Source: Mesorhizobium sp. Root157 (GTDB lineage Bacteria > Pseudomonadota > Alphaproteobacteria > Rhizobiales > Rhizobiaceae). Taken from it: a stretch of DNA of 64,000 nucleotides. Each line of letters starts with the position of its first letter. Within the stretch, counting starts at the first letter, position 1. The notes below the pieces were generated by a model. It searched no databases, was not told the origin of the DNA, and saw only the letters and a list, made by a program, of their open reading frames with translations. Of this stretch, positions 1 through 6,888 are shown one piece after another. The stretch covers positions 1-64,000 of the forward strand of contig NZ_LMGJ01000023.1 of NCBI RefSeq assembly GCF_001427385.1, in the 5' to 3' direction. Position numbers and translations under genes: made by a program.

Positions 1-161
1 AAAGGCCAATCCCTTGACCAAACCCTGATCAGAAAACCATACTCAGAGGTGGCTCACTTCTCGGTGGAAAAACCGGCTCAGTTCCGCGTGGAAACCAACA
101 AGCCGGCACCAAGGCGATCTACAAGGCCTTCACTAAAGCACATACCGAGTGCGTCCGCCTG

Positions 162-653
162 ATGAAGGCGATCCACCGAGCGAAGGCGACGACGCTGGAG
201 GGCTTTGCCGTCAAGGCTGCCGCCGTGGCGTTTGATCAATCGGACTTCGAAGTCTCCGATCCAGTCCCGACCGATGTAGCCGAACGGATGCTTTATCGGC
301 TGGCGCGAGATATGGCGAAGGCGGTGAAGCCGGCAGATCCTGCGCCATCGCAATTGGATGCACTGATTGCTGCTCATCAAGCATCATGGGCGGCGCTAGA
401 CGCTGCCTGCAAGGTCACAGACGATGCTTTTGGAACGCCTGCCGAGGCCGCTGCCGAAAAAACTCAGGCGAAGGCAAGCGATGCCACGTTCGCCGCGATA
501 TCGAGCATCATCGAACATCCTTATGCGTCACTCGAGGAACTGAAACGGGGAGTTGCTTACGTCATCGGTCACCATCGGGCCACCGGTGACGGTGACCTAG
601 GGGAATGGTTGCTGGGCTTGGCCAATCACTTGCTTGGCGAGGTGGCATCATGA
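162..653 (+). CDS. Hypothetical island protein, N-terminus uncertain
   Basis: I do not recognise this 163-residue, Ala-rich, probably cytoplasmic protein. It has no signal peptide or membrane segment and is mostly predictable as helix. The frame is open upstream to a stop at 15-17 but offers no ATG, GTG or TTG before 162. The translation still looks protein-like from about 105, so the real protein may start further up, perhaps in another frame after a frameshift. Its stop overlaps the start of the next small gene (ATGA at 650-653), which suggests an operon. It lies in the integrase-bearing island, so it is probably cargo. Confidence 0.5.
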   Translation: MKAIHRAKATTLEGFAVKAAAVAFDQSDFEVSDPVPTDVAERMLYRLARDMAKAVKPADPAPSQLDALIAAHQASWAALDAACKVTDDAFGTPAEAAAEKTQAKASDATFAAISSIIEHPYASLEELKRGVAYVIGHHRATGDGDLGEWLLGLANHLLGEVAS

Positions 654-841
654 AATCGCTCCGTCTCGTAGTCGCCTGTGCGATCCTCGCCGTTGCTGGC
701 GTCCTGGCGGAAGTCATAGCCGGTCCGCCTATTGGCGAGCGACAGCCGCTCCGCCCCGTTGAGCAAATGCTTCTTGGCTCCATCGTCGGTCTTGCTATCT
801 GCTTCTTGTGGATCTGGATCAGCGCGAGGGCAGGGCGGTGA
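650..841 (+). CDS. Small two-segment membrane protein
   Basis: A 63-residue protein starting at the ATG that overlaps the previous stop (ATGA). It has a hydrophobic N-terminal segment at about residues 4-22 and a second at about 43-58 (LGSIVGLAICFLWIWI), ending in a short basic tail. The first segment could be a signal anchor. No family recognised. The tight ATGA and GTGA overlaps with its neighbours indicate translational coupling within the island operon. Confidence 0.5.
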   Translation: MKSLRLVVACAILAVAGVLAEVIAGPPIGERQPLRPVEQMLLGSIVGLAICFLWIWISARAGR

Positions 842-1251
842 AACCTGGCCTTTCGCACTTCGACCAACTGATGACCGAAGCTGAGGCGTGTAAACGGTAT
901 TCGCAACTCATTGGCGAGCGAGAGTTGCGGTCCGCCCGCCAACGTGCGGAAATAGCCTACGTCGTCGGCAAGAAAGGGGTGGTTCTCTACCATCCCGACG
1001 ACCTTGCCCGGTATCTGAGTTCAAAGGCGCGGGGGGTTAAGGAATGTCAGCCAGGTTGTGGGAATACGCCGGATACTGGATCGGAAGCGCCCACGGCACG
1101 GAAACCCTCTACGCCTACTGGTATGACGACGGAAGACGCCAAACTCGTCGCAGATCGCTTGGCACAAAAATACTCGAAGATGCCAAGGAAAGGCTCATCA
1201 CGCTTGCAGGAGCCACAAGGACAGACACCACCCGGTCGCCAGATCGGGTGA
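838..1251 (+). CDS. Excisionase-like helix-turn-helix protein overlapping the integrase
   Basis: Starts at GTG 838, overlapping the preceding stop as GTGA, and encodes 137 residues. The first 65 residues (MTEAEACKRY ... YHPDDLARYL) resemble the MerR-type winged helix of recombination directionality factors: an opening helix, a basic recognition region and a closing hydrophobic stretch. That identity is inference from fold-like pattern and position directly before an integrase. The last 70 residues are read from DNA that also encodes the integrase N-terminus in another frame (1044-1251), so the functional protein may be only the N-terminal half. An Xis would steer the island integrase towards excision. 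Confidence 0.55.
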   Translation: MKPGLSHFDQLMTEAEACKRYSQLIGERELRSARQRAEIAYVVGKKGVVLYHPDDLARYLSSKARGVKECQPGCGNTPDTGSEAPTARKPSTPTGMTTEDAKLVADRLAQKYSKMPRKGSSRLQEPQGQTPPGRQIG

Positions 1252-2261
1252 TGCTGCTGGTCGCTCTCGACCACTACTACGACAATGACGTTTCGGGGAA
1301 ACCATCTGCAGAGCAGGCGTTCCGGGCCATCACGATCCTGAAAGAGTACTTGTCGGCCAAGCTGCTGCCTACCGCGCCGGTGTCCGCCTTCGGGCCATTG
1401 CGTCAGCGCGAGTTCATGACGTGGTGCCGGGACCAATACAAGCATTCGGCCAACACCATCGCCCGCAACCTGTCGGTGATTTCTGCCGCATTCCGGTTCG
1501 GCAAGCGCGTCGTCGTGATCCGAGACGGATTCGGCAACGAGCAGGAAGTGCAACTTCTCGATATGGCTCCCGATGTCGTCACGCAGGCCAAGCGGGTAGC
1601 GGAACTCATCAACCTGCCGGCGCCGACGCCGCGCGAGTGGCTTCCAACCTTTGAGGAATTTGGCCGCTTCATCGACGGCATCGACAAGCGAAAGGAAAAC
1701 CTGTTCCGCTTCGTCATCCTGGCCCTGAACACATGGGCGCGGCCCGACACGATCATCCATTTCCACGACACGCCGGAAATGGTCAATCGGCGGTTCGGCA
1801 CCCTCGACCTCAATCCACCTGGCAGGCGGCAGACGATCAAGTACCGACCCAAGATCAGGCTGACCGCCAACCTGCGCGGCTGGCTGGACGAGTGGAATTC
1901 CGAAGCGCCGATGACATGGGATGGAGAACCGATCACCACCATCAAGCGGACCTTCAGGACACATGCGGCCGATTGCCACCTGCCGGATTTTTCACCGGGT
2001 ACGATTCGGCATTTCATGGCGACAATGGTTCGCAGGGAAAAGCCGCCAGTATCGAAGGAGCAGCGCGACGTGTGGCTTGGCCATGACGAGAAGCGGACGG
2101 CAAATGCATACGAATCGTTCGACCCGGATTACCTGACCGAGTGCATGCAAGCCACGGATAGCGTCATCGCCAAGCTGCAGGAGCGCACGACCAGACGCCT
2201 TTCAACGTGCAAGGAACGTGCAAGGCCCGAATTTAAGGTGGTTTCGGGCGGTCGTGGCTAG
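1044..2261 (+). CDS. Tyrosine recombinase / island integrase
   Basis: A 405-residue phage-type integrase. The N-terminal 60 residues look like an arm-type DNA-binding domain. A SAM-like core-binding domain follows at about 70-150 and the catalytic domain at about 200-370. Catalytic motifs visible are the first Arg in TWARPDTI, the box-II pattern TIRHFMAT, the LGH motif in WLGHDEKRTANAY and the candidate nucleophile Tyr in that stretch. Box II has RH in place of the usual HxxR spacing, so catalytic assignment there is tentative. It ends 29 bases before the 3' end of tRNA-Val, the classic arrangement for an integrase whose attachment site is the tRNA 3' end. Start is ATG 1044 after a G-rich stretch. 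Confidence 0.88.
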   Translation: MSARLWEYAGYWIGSAHGTETLYAYWYDDGRRQTRRRSLGTKILEDAKERLITLAGATRTDTTRSPDRVMLLVALDHYYDNDVSGKPSAEQAFRAITILKEYLSAKLLPTAPVSAFGPLRQREFMTWCRDQYKHSANTIARNLSVISAAFRFGKRVVVIRDGFGNEQEVQLLDMAPDVVTQAKRVAELINLPAPTPREWLPTFEEFGRFIDGIDKRKENLFRFVILALNTWARPDTIIHFHDTPEMVNRRFGTLDLNPPGRRQTIKYRPKIRLTANLRGWLDEWNSEAPMTWDGEPITTIKRTFRTHAADCHLPDFSPGTIRHFMATMVRREKPPVSKEQRDVWLGHDEKRTANAYESFDPDYLTECMQATDSVIAKLQERTTRRLSTCKERARPEFKVVSGGRG

Positions 2262-2290
2262 CTGTAAGTATTTGATTTTATTGGGTCGGA

Positions 2291-2365
<75 letters not shown>

Positions 2366-2426
2366 ATCCGAAGCCGCGCATACACCACTTTTGCCCCAGT
2401 ACGTCAATAGCGGGAAATGGAAAAGA

Positions 2427-2789
2427 TCAGGCGGCTTGCAGCATCTTTTCGACCTCGTTGACGAGATCGCGCAGATGAAACGGCTTAGACAGGACCTTGG
2501 CGTCCTTCGGAGCCCTGGAATCGGGGTTGAGCGCGACGGCGGCGAAGCCGGTGATGAACATCACCTTGAGGTCGGGATCGATTTCGGTCGCCCGGCGGGC
2601 CAACTCGATGCCGTCCATTTCGGGCATGACAATATCGGTCAGGAGCAGGGAGAACGGCTCTTCGCGAAGCCGCTCATAGGCGCTCGCGCCATTGTCGAAG
2701 TCGCTGACCTGGTAGCCGGCGCGTTCAAGCGCCTTGACCAGGAATCGGCGCATGTCGTCGTCGTCTTCCGCCAGAAGAATGCGTGCCAT
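2427..2789 (-). CDS. cpdR: CpdR-like single-domain response regulator
   Basis: A 120-residue receiver domain with no output domain. It has the acidic pocket EDDDD at residues 8-12, phosphoacceptor Asp52 in LLLTDIVMPEMDG, the conserved Thr in MFITG and Lys102 in SKPF. In Caulobacter and Sinorhizobium, unphosphorylated CpdR directs ClpXP to the cell pole to degrade substrates including CtrA, and is itself controlled by the CckA-ChpT phosphorelay. The protein ends in Ala-Ala. A promoter with a CtrA-like half site lies just upstream. Neighbours (N-formylglutamate amidohydrolase, mmgR, hisN-like gene) match the rhizobial cpdR1 region as I recall it. Confidence 0.9.
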   Translation of the reverse strand: MARILLAEDDDDMRRFLVKALERAGYQVSDFDNGASAYERLREEPFSLLLTDIVMPEMDGIELARRATEIDPDLKVMFITGFAAVALNPDSRAPKDAKVLSKPFHLRDLVNEVEKMLQAA

Positions 2790-2835
2790 CGTGTTCCGTC
2801 CGAATCACCCGCCCGAGCAGCCCATGGCTGGCCCG

Positions 2836-2875
2836 TTAACCATCCTGTATATGAAGTTGCGCCGGTAAAGATCAA
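2836..2875 (-). promoter_or_regulatory. cpdR promoter with CtrA-type half site
   Basis: On the minus strand there is TTGATC (2870-2875), an 18-bp spacer and TATACA (2846-2851), which places the transcription start near 2838. The 8-mer TTAACCAT, the common rhizobial CtrA half site, is read on the plus strand at 2836-2843 and would cover the start point. The promoter elements are pattern matches. Regulation by CtrA is inference. Confidence 0.5.
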
Positions 2876-2949
2876 GTGAACGTCTGTGTGAAAGAACTCG
2901 TACCGGACACCGGCTAGACCGTCGAGTTGCTGGACACAGTGCGTTCAAG

Positions 2950-3891
2950 GTGGCAGTTTTTGGACATGACGTATTTTCGCTTACGGGTCCAATCAAGTTG
3001 ACGACGCCTGCCGAGGACTTTTCGGTTGTCCAGCCCTTCGAAATCCGTTCGGGGGTCGAGCAGCGCGTTCCCTTCATTTTCAGTTCGCCGCATAGCGGCC
3101 GCTACTATCCCGAGCGGTTTCTGGCCATGGCGCGGCTGGACCGCAACGCAATTCGCCGCTCAGAGGATTGCTACGTCGACGAGTTGTTCGGTGGCGCGGT
3201 GATGCTCGGTGCGCCGATGCTGGCCGCGAACTTCCCGCGAGCCTACCTGGACGTGAACCGAGAGCCGTGGGAGCTCGATCCGCGCATGTTCGCGGAACCG
3301 GTGCCTCCCTACTGCAATATCCGCTCGGCCCGGGTGGCGGGCGGGCTGGGCACCGTGCCCAAGCTGGTGGGCGAGGGGCTCGACATCTACTCCAGCCGCT
3401 TGCCACTGGCTGAGGCCATTGCGCGCATAGAGGTCGTCTACAAGCCGTTTCACGAAACGCTGAAGAGGCTGCTTGCCCGGACCCACGCAGCTTTCGGTTT
3501 CGCAGTTCTCGTCGATTGCCACTCCATGCCGGCCAGCATTCGGATCGGAGAGAACGGCTTCAAGCCCGATTTCATCGTCGGCGACCGTTTCGGCACGTCG
3601 GCTACAGCCACGTTGACGGCAACAGCCATCAATTTGTTGTCGGCAATGGGCTACACCGTAGCCCACAACAAGCCTTATGCCGGCGGCTTCATCACGGAAC
3701 ATTATGGGCGGCCTGTGCGGCATCTGCACGCGCTCCAGATCGAAGTGAATCGTGGCCTCTACATGAACGAGAGGACGCTTCAGAAAACGGTCGGCTTCGA
3801 TGCACTTGCCCAGGACATGGCGCAGTTTTGCGCGGATCTGATGGCGATCCCGGACCATCATTTCCTCGAACTTCCAATGGCGGCCGAATAG
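2950..3891 (+). CDS. N-formylglutamate amidohydrolase family protein
   Basis: A 313-residue member of the N-formylglutamate amidohydrolase (HutG/FGase) family, zinc-dependent enzymes that release formate and glutamate from N-formylglutamate at the end of one histidine degradation route. Family hallmarks are FSSPHSGRYYP near residue 45, NFPRAYLDVNREPWELDP near 100, DCHSMP near 195 and GGFITEHYG near 250. Some members act on other N-acylated acids, so the substrate is not certain. The longest frame starts at GTG 2950 without a clear ribosome-binding site. Homology-like sequence begins around residue 24, so a downstream start such as TTG 2998 is possible. No other hut genes are nearby. Confidence 0.82.
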   Translation: MAVFGHDVFSLTGPIKLTTPAEDFSVVQPFEIRSGVEQRVPFIFSSPHSGRYYPERFLAMARLDRNAIRRSEDCYVDELFGGAVMLGAPMLAANFPRAYLDVNREPWELDPRMFAEPVPPYCNIRSARVAGGLGTVPKLVGEGLDIYSSRLPLAEAIARIEVVYKPFHETLKRLLARTHAAFGFAVLVDCHSMPASIRIGENGFKPDFIVGDRFGTSATATLTATAINLLSAMGYTVAHNKPYAGGFITEHYGRPVRHLHALQIEVNRGLYMNERTLQKTVGFDALAQDMAQFCADLMAIPDHHFLELPMAAE

Positions 3892-3907
3892 GCGAAAGCG
3901 CCCGTAT

Positions 3908-3990
3908 AAAAAAGGACCGCATCGTTGGCACGACGCGGCCTAGTCTAGGGAGGAAACGCCCAAGAAGGGCATGGACAGGAAACCCTATCC
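3908..3990 (-). ncRNA. mmgR: mmgR / suhB-motif small RNA
   Basis: The minus strand between a promoter and a strong terminator reads a compact sRNA. It has a hairpin around CATGCCC...GGGCGT, the unpaired CU-rich stretch GTTTCCTCCCT and a terminator stem GGCCGCGTCG/CGATGCGGTCC (one bulge, one G-U) followed by six T (3908-3913). Content and location between an N-formylglutamate amidohydrolase gene and an inositol-monophosphatase-family gene match the alphaproteobacterial suhB motif, called mmgR in Sinorhizobium meliloti, where it limits polyhydroxybutyrate granule formation. The CU-rich stretch can pair with Shine-Dalgarno sequences. Ends are estimated from the promoter and terminator. Confidence 0.85.
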
Positions 3991-3997
3991 GAAAACG

Positions 3998-4025
3998 AGA
4001 TTATTGTGCGCTGCACAAATGTCAA
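3998..4025 (-). promoter_or_regulatory. mmgR promoter with palindromic operator in the spacer
   Basis: Minus-strand TTGACA (4020-4025) and TAATCT (3998-4003) are 16 bp apart. The spacer contains a perfect palindrome, TTGTGC-N3-GCACAA (4004-4018), that fills 15 of its 16 bases. A protein bound there would block RNA polymerase, so a repressor site is the simplest reading. S. meliloti mmgR is reported to respond to nitrogen status. The identity of the regulator is not visible here. Confidence 0.7.
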
Positions 4026-4152
4026 GCGCCCGCGACTTCTGGCGGAAGACGGAAACTGCCGCGGGGGTTCAGCGCGTGACAATCCAGCCACGATCTTGAT
4101 ATGACAAGTTCGAAACCAACGGCTTTGCGTTGGCGCTTTTCGGGAGACAGAT

Positions 4153-4926
4153 TTGGATATCTCAACCGACTTCATTCGGCGGCTTGCGCATGTGGCTGCG
4201 GCCGAGACCCTGTCCCGTTTCCGCAGCCAGGGAACGGTGGACAACAAGTTGGCAGGCGGCTTCGATCCGGTCACGGCGGCGGACCAGGAAGCGGAACGCG
4301 CCATCCGGGCGCTGATCAACGCGGAATTTCCCGACCATGGTATTCTGGGCGAGGAGCATGGCAGCGAGAACCTCTCCAGCCGCCATGTCTGGGTTATCGA
4401 TCCGATCGATGGGACTCGTGCTTTTATTTCGGGTGTGCCGGTGTGGGGAACGCTGGTTGGCCTGACCGTCGACGGCGACGCGGTGGCAGGCATGATGTCG
4501 CAGCCTTTCACCGGCGAACTCTTCTACGCCAACGCGTCGGGAGCCCATTATGAGGGGCCGGGCGGCCCGCGCCAACTTGCGACGCGCAAGACGGTGCAAC
4601 TTTCCGAGGCGATCCTGTTCACCACGACGCCGGCGCTGTTTCAGGGGCAGATGCGCTCCCGCTATGACCATCTCGAAAAACAGGTGCAACTAGCCCGTTA
4701 CGGCACCGACTGTTATGCCTTCGCGATGCTGGCTGCCGGCAGCGTCGATATTGTCACCGACCCCGGCTTGAAACCTTATGACATCGTTGCATTGATCCCG
4801 ATCATCGAAAAGGCCGGCGGGGTCATCACCACTTTTGACGGTGGCCCTGCCGAACAGGGGGGCGATGTTTTGGCGGCGGCAACGCCGGAACTCCATGCCG
4901 CCGCGATGGCCGCGCTGCGGGGCTAA
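4153..4926 (+). CDS. hisN: Histidinol-phosphatase, inositol monophosphatase family
   Basis: A 257-residue member of the inositol monophosphatase superfamily, with metal-binding Glu67/Glu68 in GEEHG, the DPIDGT motif (Asp83, Asp86) and the second metal site in DPGLKPYDI near residue 200. Alphaproteobacteria use a HisN of this type to dephosphorylate L-histidinol phosphate in histidine synthesis. The sequence alone does not exclude another sugar or inositol phosphate as substrate. Start is TTG 4153 with GGGAGA about 6 bases upstream. The gene is convergent with the hydrolase at 4934, with only 7 bases between stops. Confidence 0.8.
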   Translation: MDISTDFIRRLAHVAAAETLSRFRSQGTVDNKLAGGFDPVTAADQEAERAIRALINAEFPDHGILGEEHGSENLSSRHVWVIDPIDGTRAFISGVPVWGTLVGLTVDGDAVAGMMSQPFTGELFYANASGAHYEGPGGPRQLATRKTVQLSEAILFTTTPALFQGQMRSRYDHLEKQVQLARYGTDCYAFAMLAAGSVDIVTDPGLKPYDIVALIPIIEKAGGVITTFDGGPAEQGGDVLAAATPELHAAAMAALRG

Positions 4927-4933
4927 AAACTGG

Positions 4934-5893
4934 TTACGAAGGGCCGTCGCCGGTGCCAGGAATGAACGCATGGAACGCGGCGAGGGCCTGTTCGCGGTAG
5001 AGGTTCGCTTCCTGGAGCAACTCATGGCGGGCGCCGTCGATGGTCAGCAGCGAACCCAGCCGAAGATGTCTCGCATAGGAGGCAATCGCCTTGGTGGAGA
5101 CGACACTGTCTGCGCCGGCGGCGATGATCAGCGTCGGGATGCGGATGCTGGCCATGAATTCGGGCGTGCTGACGGCAACAGCAGCCGAGCTTGCGGCGCG
5201 CAGCCAGCGGATCGTTGGGCCGCCAAGCGCCAGTTGCGGATGTGTTTCATAGATCGACATATTGCGCCGATACCGCGCGGGATCTGATGTCAGGTTGTTG
5301 GTGTCGAAAGGTGCCGATTGTCTGGGGCGCGGTCCCCAGGCTGCATAGAGTCGGCCGAGGCCCAGGAGGCTCAACGTTGTCGTGATGAACCGGATTCTTG
5401 CCATCGAGATACGTTGTCCGGGAATGCCGAGAAAGGGTGTGAGCAGCACCATGCGCTGCACGCGATTAACCATCGAGGATGCGGTCAGCAGCGCAACAAG
5501 GGCGCCAGTCGAATGGGCAAGGATGTAATAGGGGCCCCGGCAGTCGGGCAGCACAATCTCTTCGAAGAATTGTTCCAGATCTTCCGCATAGTCGCGAAAG
5601 CTTCTGACATAGCCGCGCTGCGGATTGCGGAGCAACCGGTCGGATCCACCCTGTCCGCGCCAATCGAAAGTGGCGACGCCAAGTCCCTTCGCAGACAGGT
5701 CGCTGACGGTTTCGAAGTATTTTTCAATGCACTCGTTCCTGCCTTGCAGCAGCACGACGGTGCCATTGTCAGGGCGACCAGTCGGGGCGAAACGCGCATA
5801 GCGGATTTTCCGGCCGTTGCGCGCCGTCAGGAAGCCGGCCGTTGCGTTGTCCGGAACCGGATTGCCGGGGGTATGGTAGAAGAGATCCGTCAT
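4934..5893 (-). CDS. Alpha/beta hydrolase, lysophospholipase (PldB)-like
   Basis: A 319-residue alpha/beta hydrolase of the serine aminopeptidase S33 / PldB type. The nucleophile is Ser128 in AHSTGAL, the oxyanion region is LLQGRNECIEKY near residue 52, and FDWRGQGGSD is the typical strand-loop near 80. The acid/base pair is likely Asp in ADSVV and His in GARHELL near 295. No signal peptide, so probably cytoplasmic or peripheral. It would cleave a fatty-acyl ester such as a lysophospholipid or monoglyceride, but the substrate is inferred only at family level. A weak promoter (TTGCAA-17-TATCAC on the minus strand) lies about 60-90 bases upstream. Confidence 0.85.
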   Translation of the reverse strand: MTDLFYHTPGNPVPDNATAGFLTARNGRKIRYARFAPTGRPDNGTVVLLQGRNECIEKYFETVSDLSAKGLGVATFDWRGQGGSDRLLRNPQRGYVRSFRDYAEDLEQFFEEIVLPDCRGPYYILAHSTGALVALLTASSMVNRVQRMVLLTPFLGIPGQRISMARIRFITTTLSLLGLGRLYAAWGPRPRQSAPFDTNNLTSDPARYRRNMSIYETHPQLALGGPTIRWLRAASSAAVAVSTPEFMASIRIPTLIIAAGADSVVSTKAIASYARHLRLGSLLTIDGARHELLQEANLYREQALAAFHAFIPGTGDGPS

Positions 5894-5995
5894 TCGGCGC
5901 TTCGGCCTGTCTCTTTGGAGCGTCGTGAGGGCCCCTGTCCGGCTGGCGAGGCATCAGCACGGTGATAGAAAGCAAATGCGTGAATTGCAAAGGAT

Positions 5996-6042
5996 TTCCG
6001 GCTGTAAGGCCGGAAGCCGCCCGAAGACGTGCTTCCGGCCTT
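5996..6042. repeat. Overlapping perfect inverted repeats
   Basis: Lies in the 455-bp gap between the hydrolase and the heat-shock gene. Arms AAGGCCGGAAGC (6006-6017) and GCTTCCGGCCTT (6031-6042) are perfect 12-bp complements 13 bases apart. A third copy, TTCCGGC (5996-6002), can pair instead with GCCGGAA (6009-6015). The two hairpins exclude each other. There is no T-run on either side. It may be a dispersed palindrome, a terminator-like structure or a switch. The rest of the gap up to 6215 shows nothing I can name. Confidence 0.55.
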
Positions 6043-6215
6043 GTCGACCCGAGAGGAAGGGACGTTACACCCGGTTCGGCCACGGCGCGGTTGATCTCTC
6101 CGCTGTTCCGTTGTGATCAGGAAATAGCTGAATGTGGCTGAACAGGCTTTGACCGGCTGGTTCATCGTGCGTTCATCGCTGTCGACGCTTCACGATGTCT
6201 GCCTCAAAAAAGAAC

Positions 6216-6244
6216 CTTGAAACCGTTGGTTGGCACACCCAAAT
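6216..6244 (+). promoter_or_regulatory. Sigma-32-like heat-shock promoter
   Basis: CTTGAAA (6216-6222) and CCCAAAT (6238-6244) resemble the alphaproteobacterial RpoH promoter (CTTGAA, about 16-17 bases, then a C-rich AT-ending -10). It stands about 105 bases before the hsp20 start, leaving a leader long enough for the thermometer annotated next. Confidence 0.6.
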
Positions 6245-6251
6245 GAACTTT

Positions 6252-6348
6252 GCGGTCGCCGATGTCGGGACCGCTGGTTCAGGAAACGCCGTCAGGGTTT
6301 CTGGGCGGACCACAACGCAAACCTTGTTGCTCGACAGGAGAACACACC
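6252..6348 (+). promoter_or_regulatory. ROSE-type RNA thermometer
   Basis: The leader can form GCGGTC/GACCGC (6252-6257/6269-6274) and a hairpin pairing CGCC...CAG with CTG-GGCG (6287-6307). The last hairpin has TTGCT (6327-6331) facing the Shine-Dalgarno AGGAG (6336-6340) across a CGAC tetraloop. That UYGCU-opposite-SD arrangement, with an internal G-G mismatch, is the signature of ROSE elements, which melt on heat shock to allow translation of small heat-shock proteins in rhizobia. Confidence 0.8.
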
Positions 6349-6816
6349 ATGCGTCATGTTGATTTTTCCCCCCTCTATCGCTCGACCGTAGGCTTCGACC
6401 GCTTGTTCACCATGCTGGACTCACTTGCCCAGCCGGACGGCGCTCAGACCTATCCGCCCTATAACATCGAAAAGACCGGCGATGACGCCTATCGCATTTC
6501 GATGGCGGTTGCCGGCTTCTCGGACGACGAGATTTCGATCGAAGCGCACCGTAACGTGCTGACAGTCAAGGGTGAGCGCAAGGACGAGGCCGACGGCGAC
6601 GGATCCGAGTTGCTGTATCGCGGCATCGCCTCGCGCGCTTTCGAGCGCCGCTTCCACCTCGCTGACCATGTCGACGTTGTCGGTGCCGCGCTGAAGAACG
6701 GACTCCTGTTCGTCGATCTCAAGCGCAACATTCCCGAGGAGTTGAAGCCGCGCAAGATCGCGATCACTTCGGCCTCGGCGAAGGCCAAGCAGATCGAGGC
6801 CAAGACCGCGAACTAA
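6349..6816 (+). CDS. Small heat-shock protein, Hsp20/IbpA family
   Basis: A 155-residue Hsp20. The N-terminus has the IbpA-like pattern PLYRSTVGFDRLF, the alpha-crystallin domain runs from about residue 40 to 130 (YRISMAVAGFSDDEI ... LKNGLLFVDL), and a short tail follows with no clear IxI after PEELKPRKIAI. It is an ATP-independent holdase that keeps unfolding proteins soluble for DnaK/ClpB. Start is ATG 6349, eight bases after AGGAG. The open frame runs upstream but through the structured leader. Likely controlled twice, by RpoH at the promoter and by the ROSE thermometer at translation. Confidence 0.93.
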   Translation: MRHVDFSPLYRSTVGFDRLFTMLDSLAQPDGAQTYPPYNIEKTGDDAYRISMAVAGFSDDEISIEAHRNVLTVKGERKDEADGDGSELLYRGIASRAFERRFHLADHVDVVGAALKNGLLFVDLKRNIPEELKPRKIAITSASAKAKQIEAKTAN

Positions 6817-6841
6817 ACTTCTCTCATCCTCCCGAGAGAAG

Positions 6842-6873
6842 GGGCGGCGTCGCAAGGCGTCGCCCTTTGTTTT
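6842..6873 (+). terminator. Rho-independent terminator after hsp20
   Basis: Stem GGGCGGCG (6842-6849) with CGTCGCCC (6858-6865), eight pairs including one G-U, then CTTTGTTTT. It follows the hsp20 stop by 25 bases and separates it from the convergent threonine aldolase gene. Confidence 0.8.
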
Positions 6874-6888
6874 CAAGAAAAATGGTTT

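Noticed and set aside
5466-5473. TTAACCAT motif inside the alpha/beta hydrolase gene
   Set aside because: Lies in coding sequence, far from any start. Single 8-mers of this kind occur by chance.
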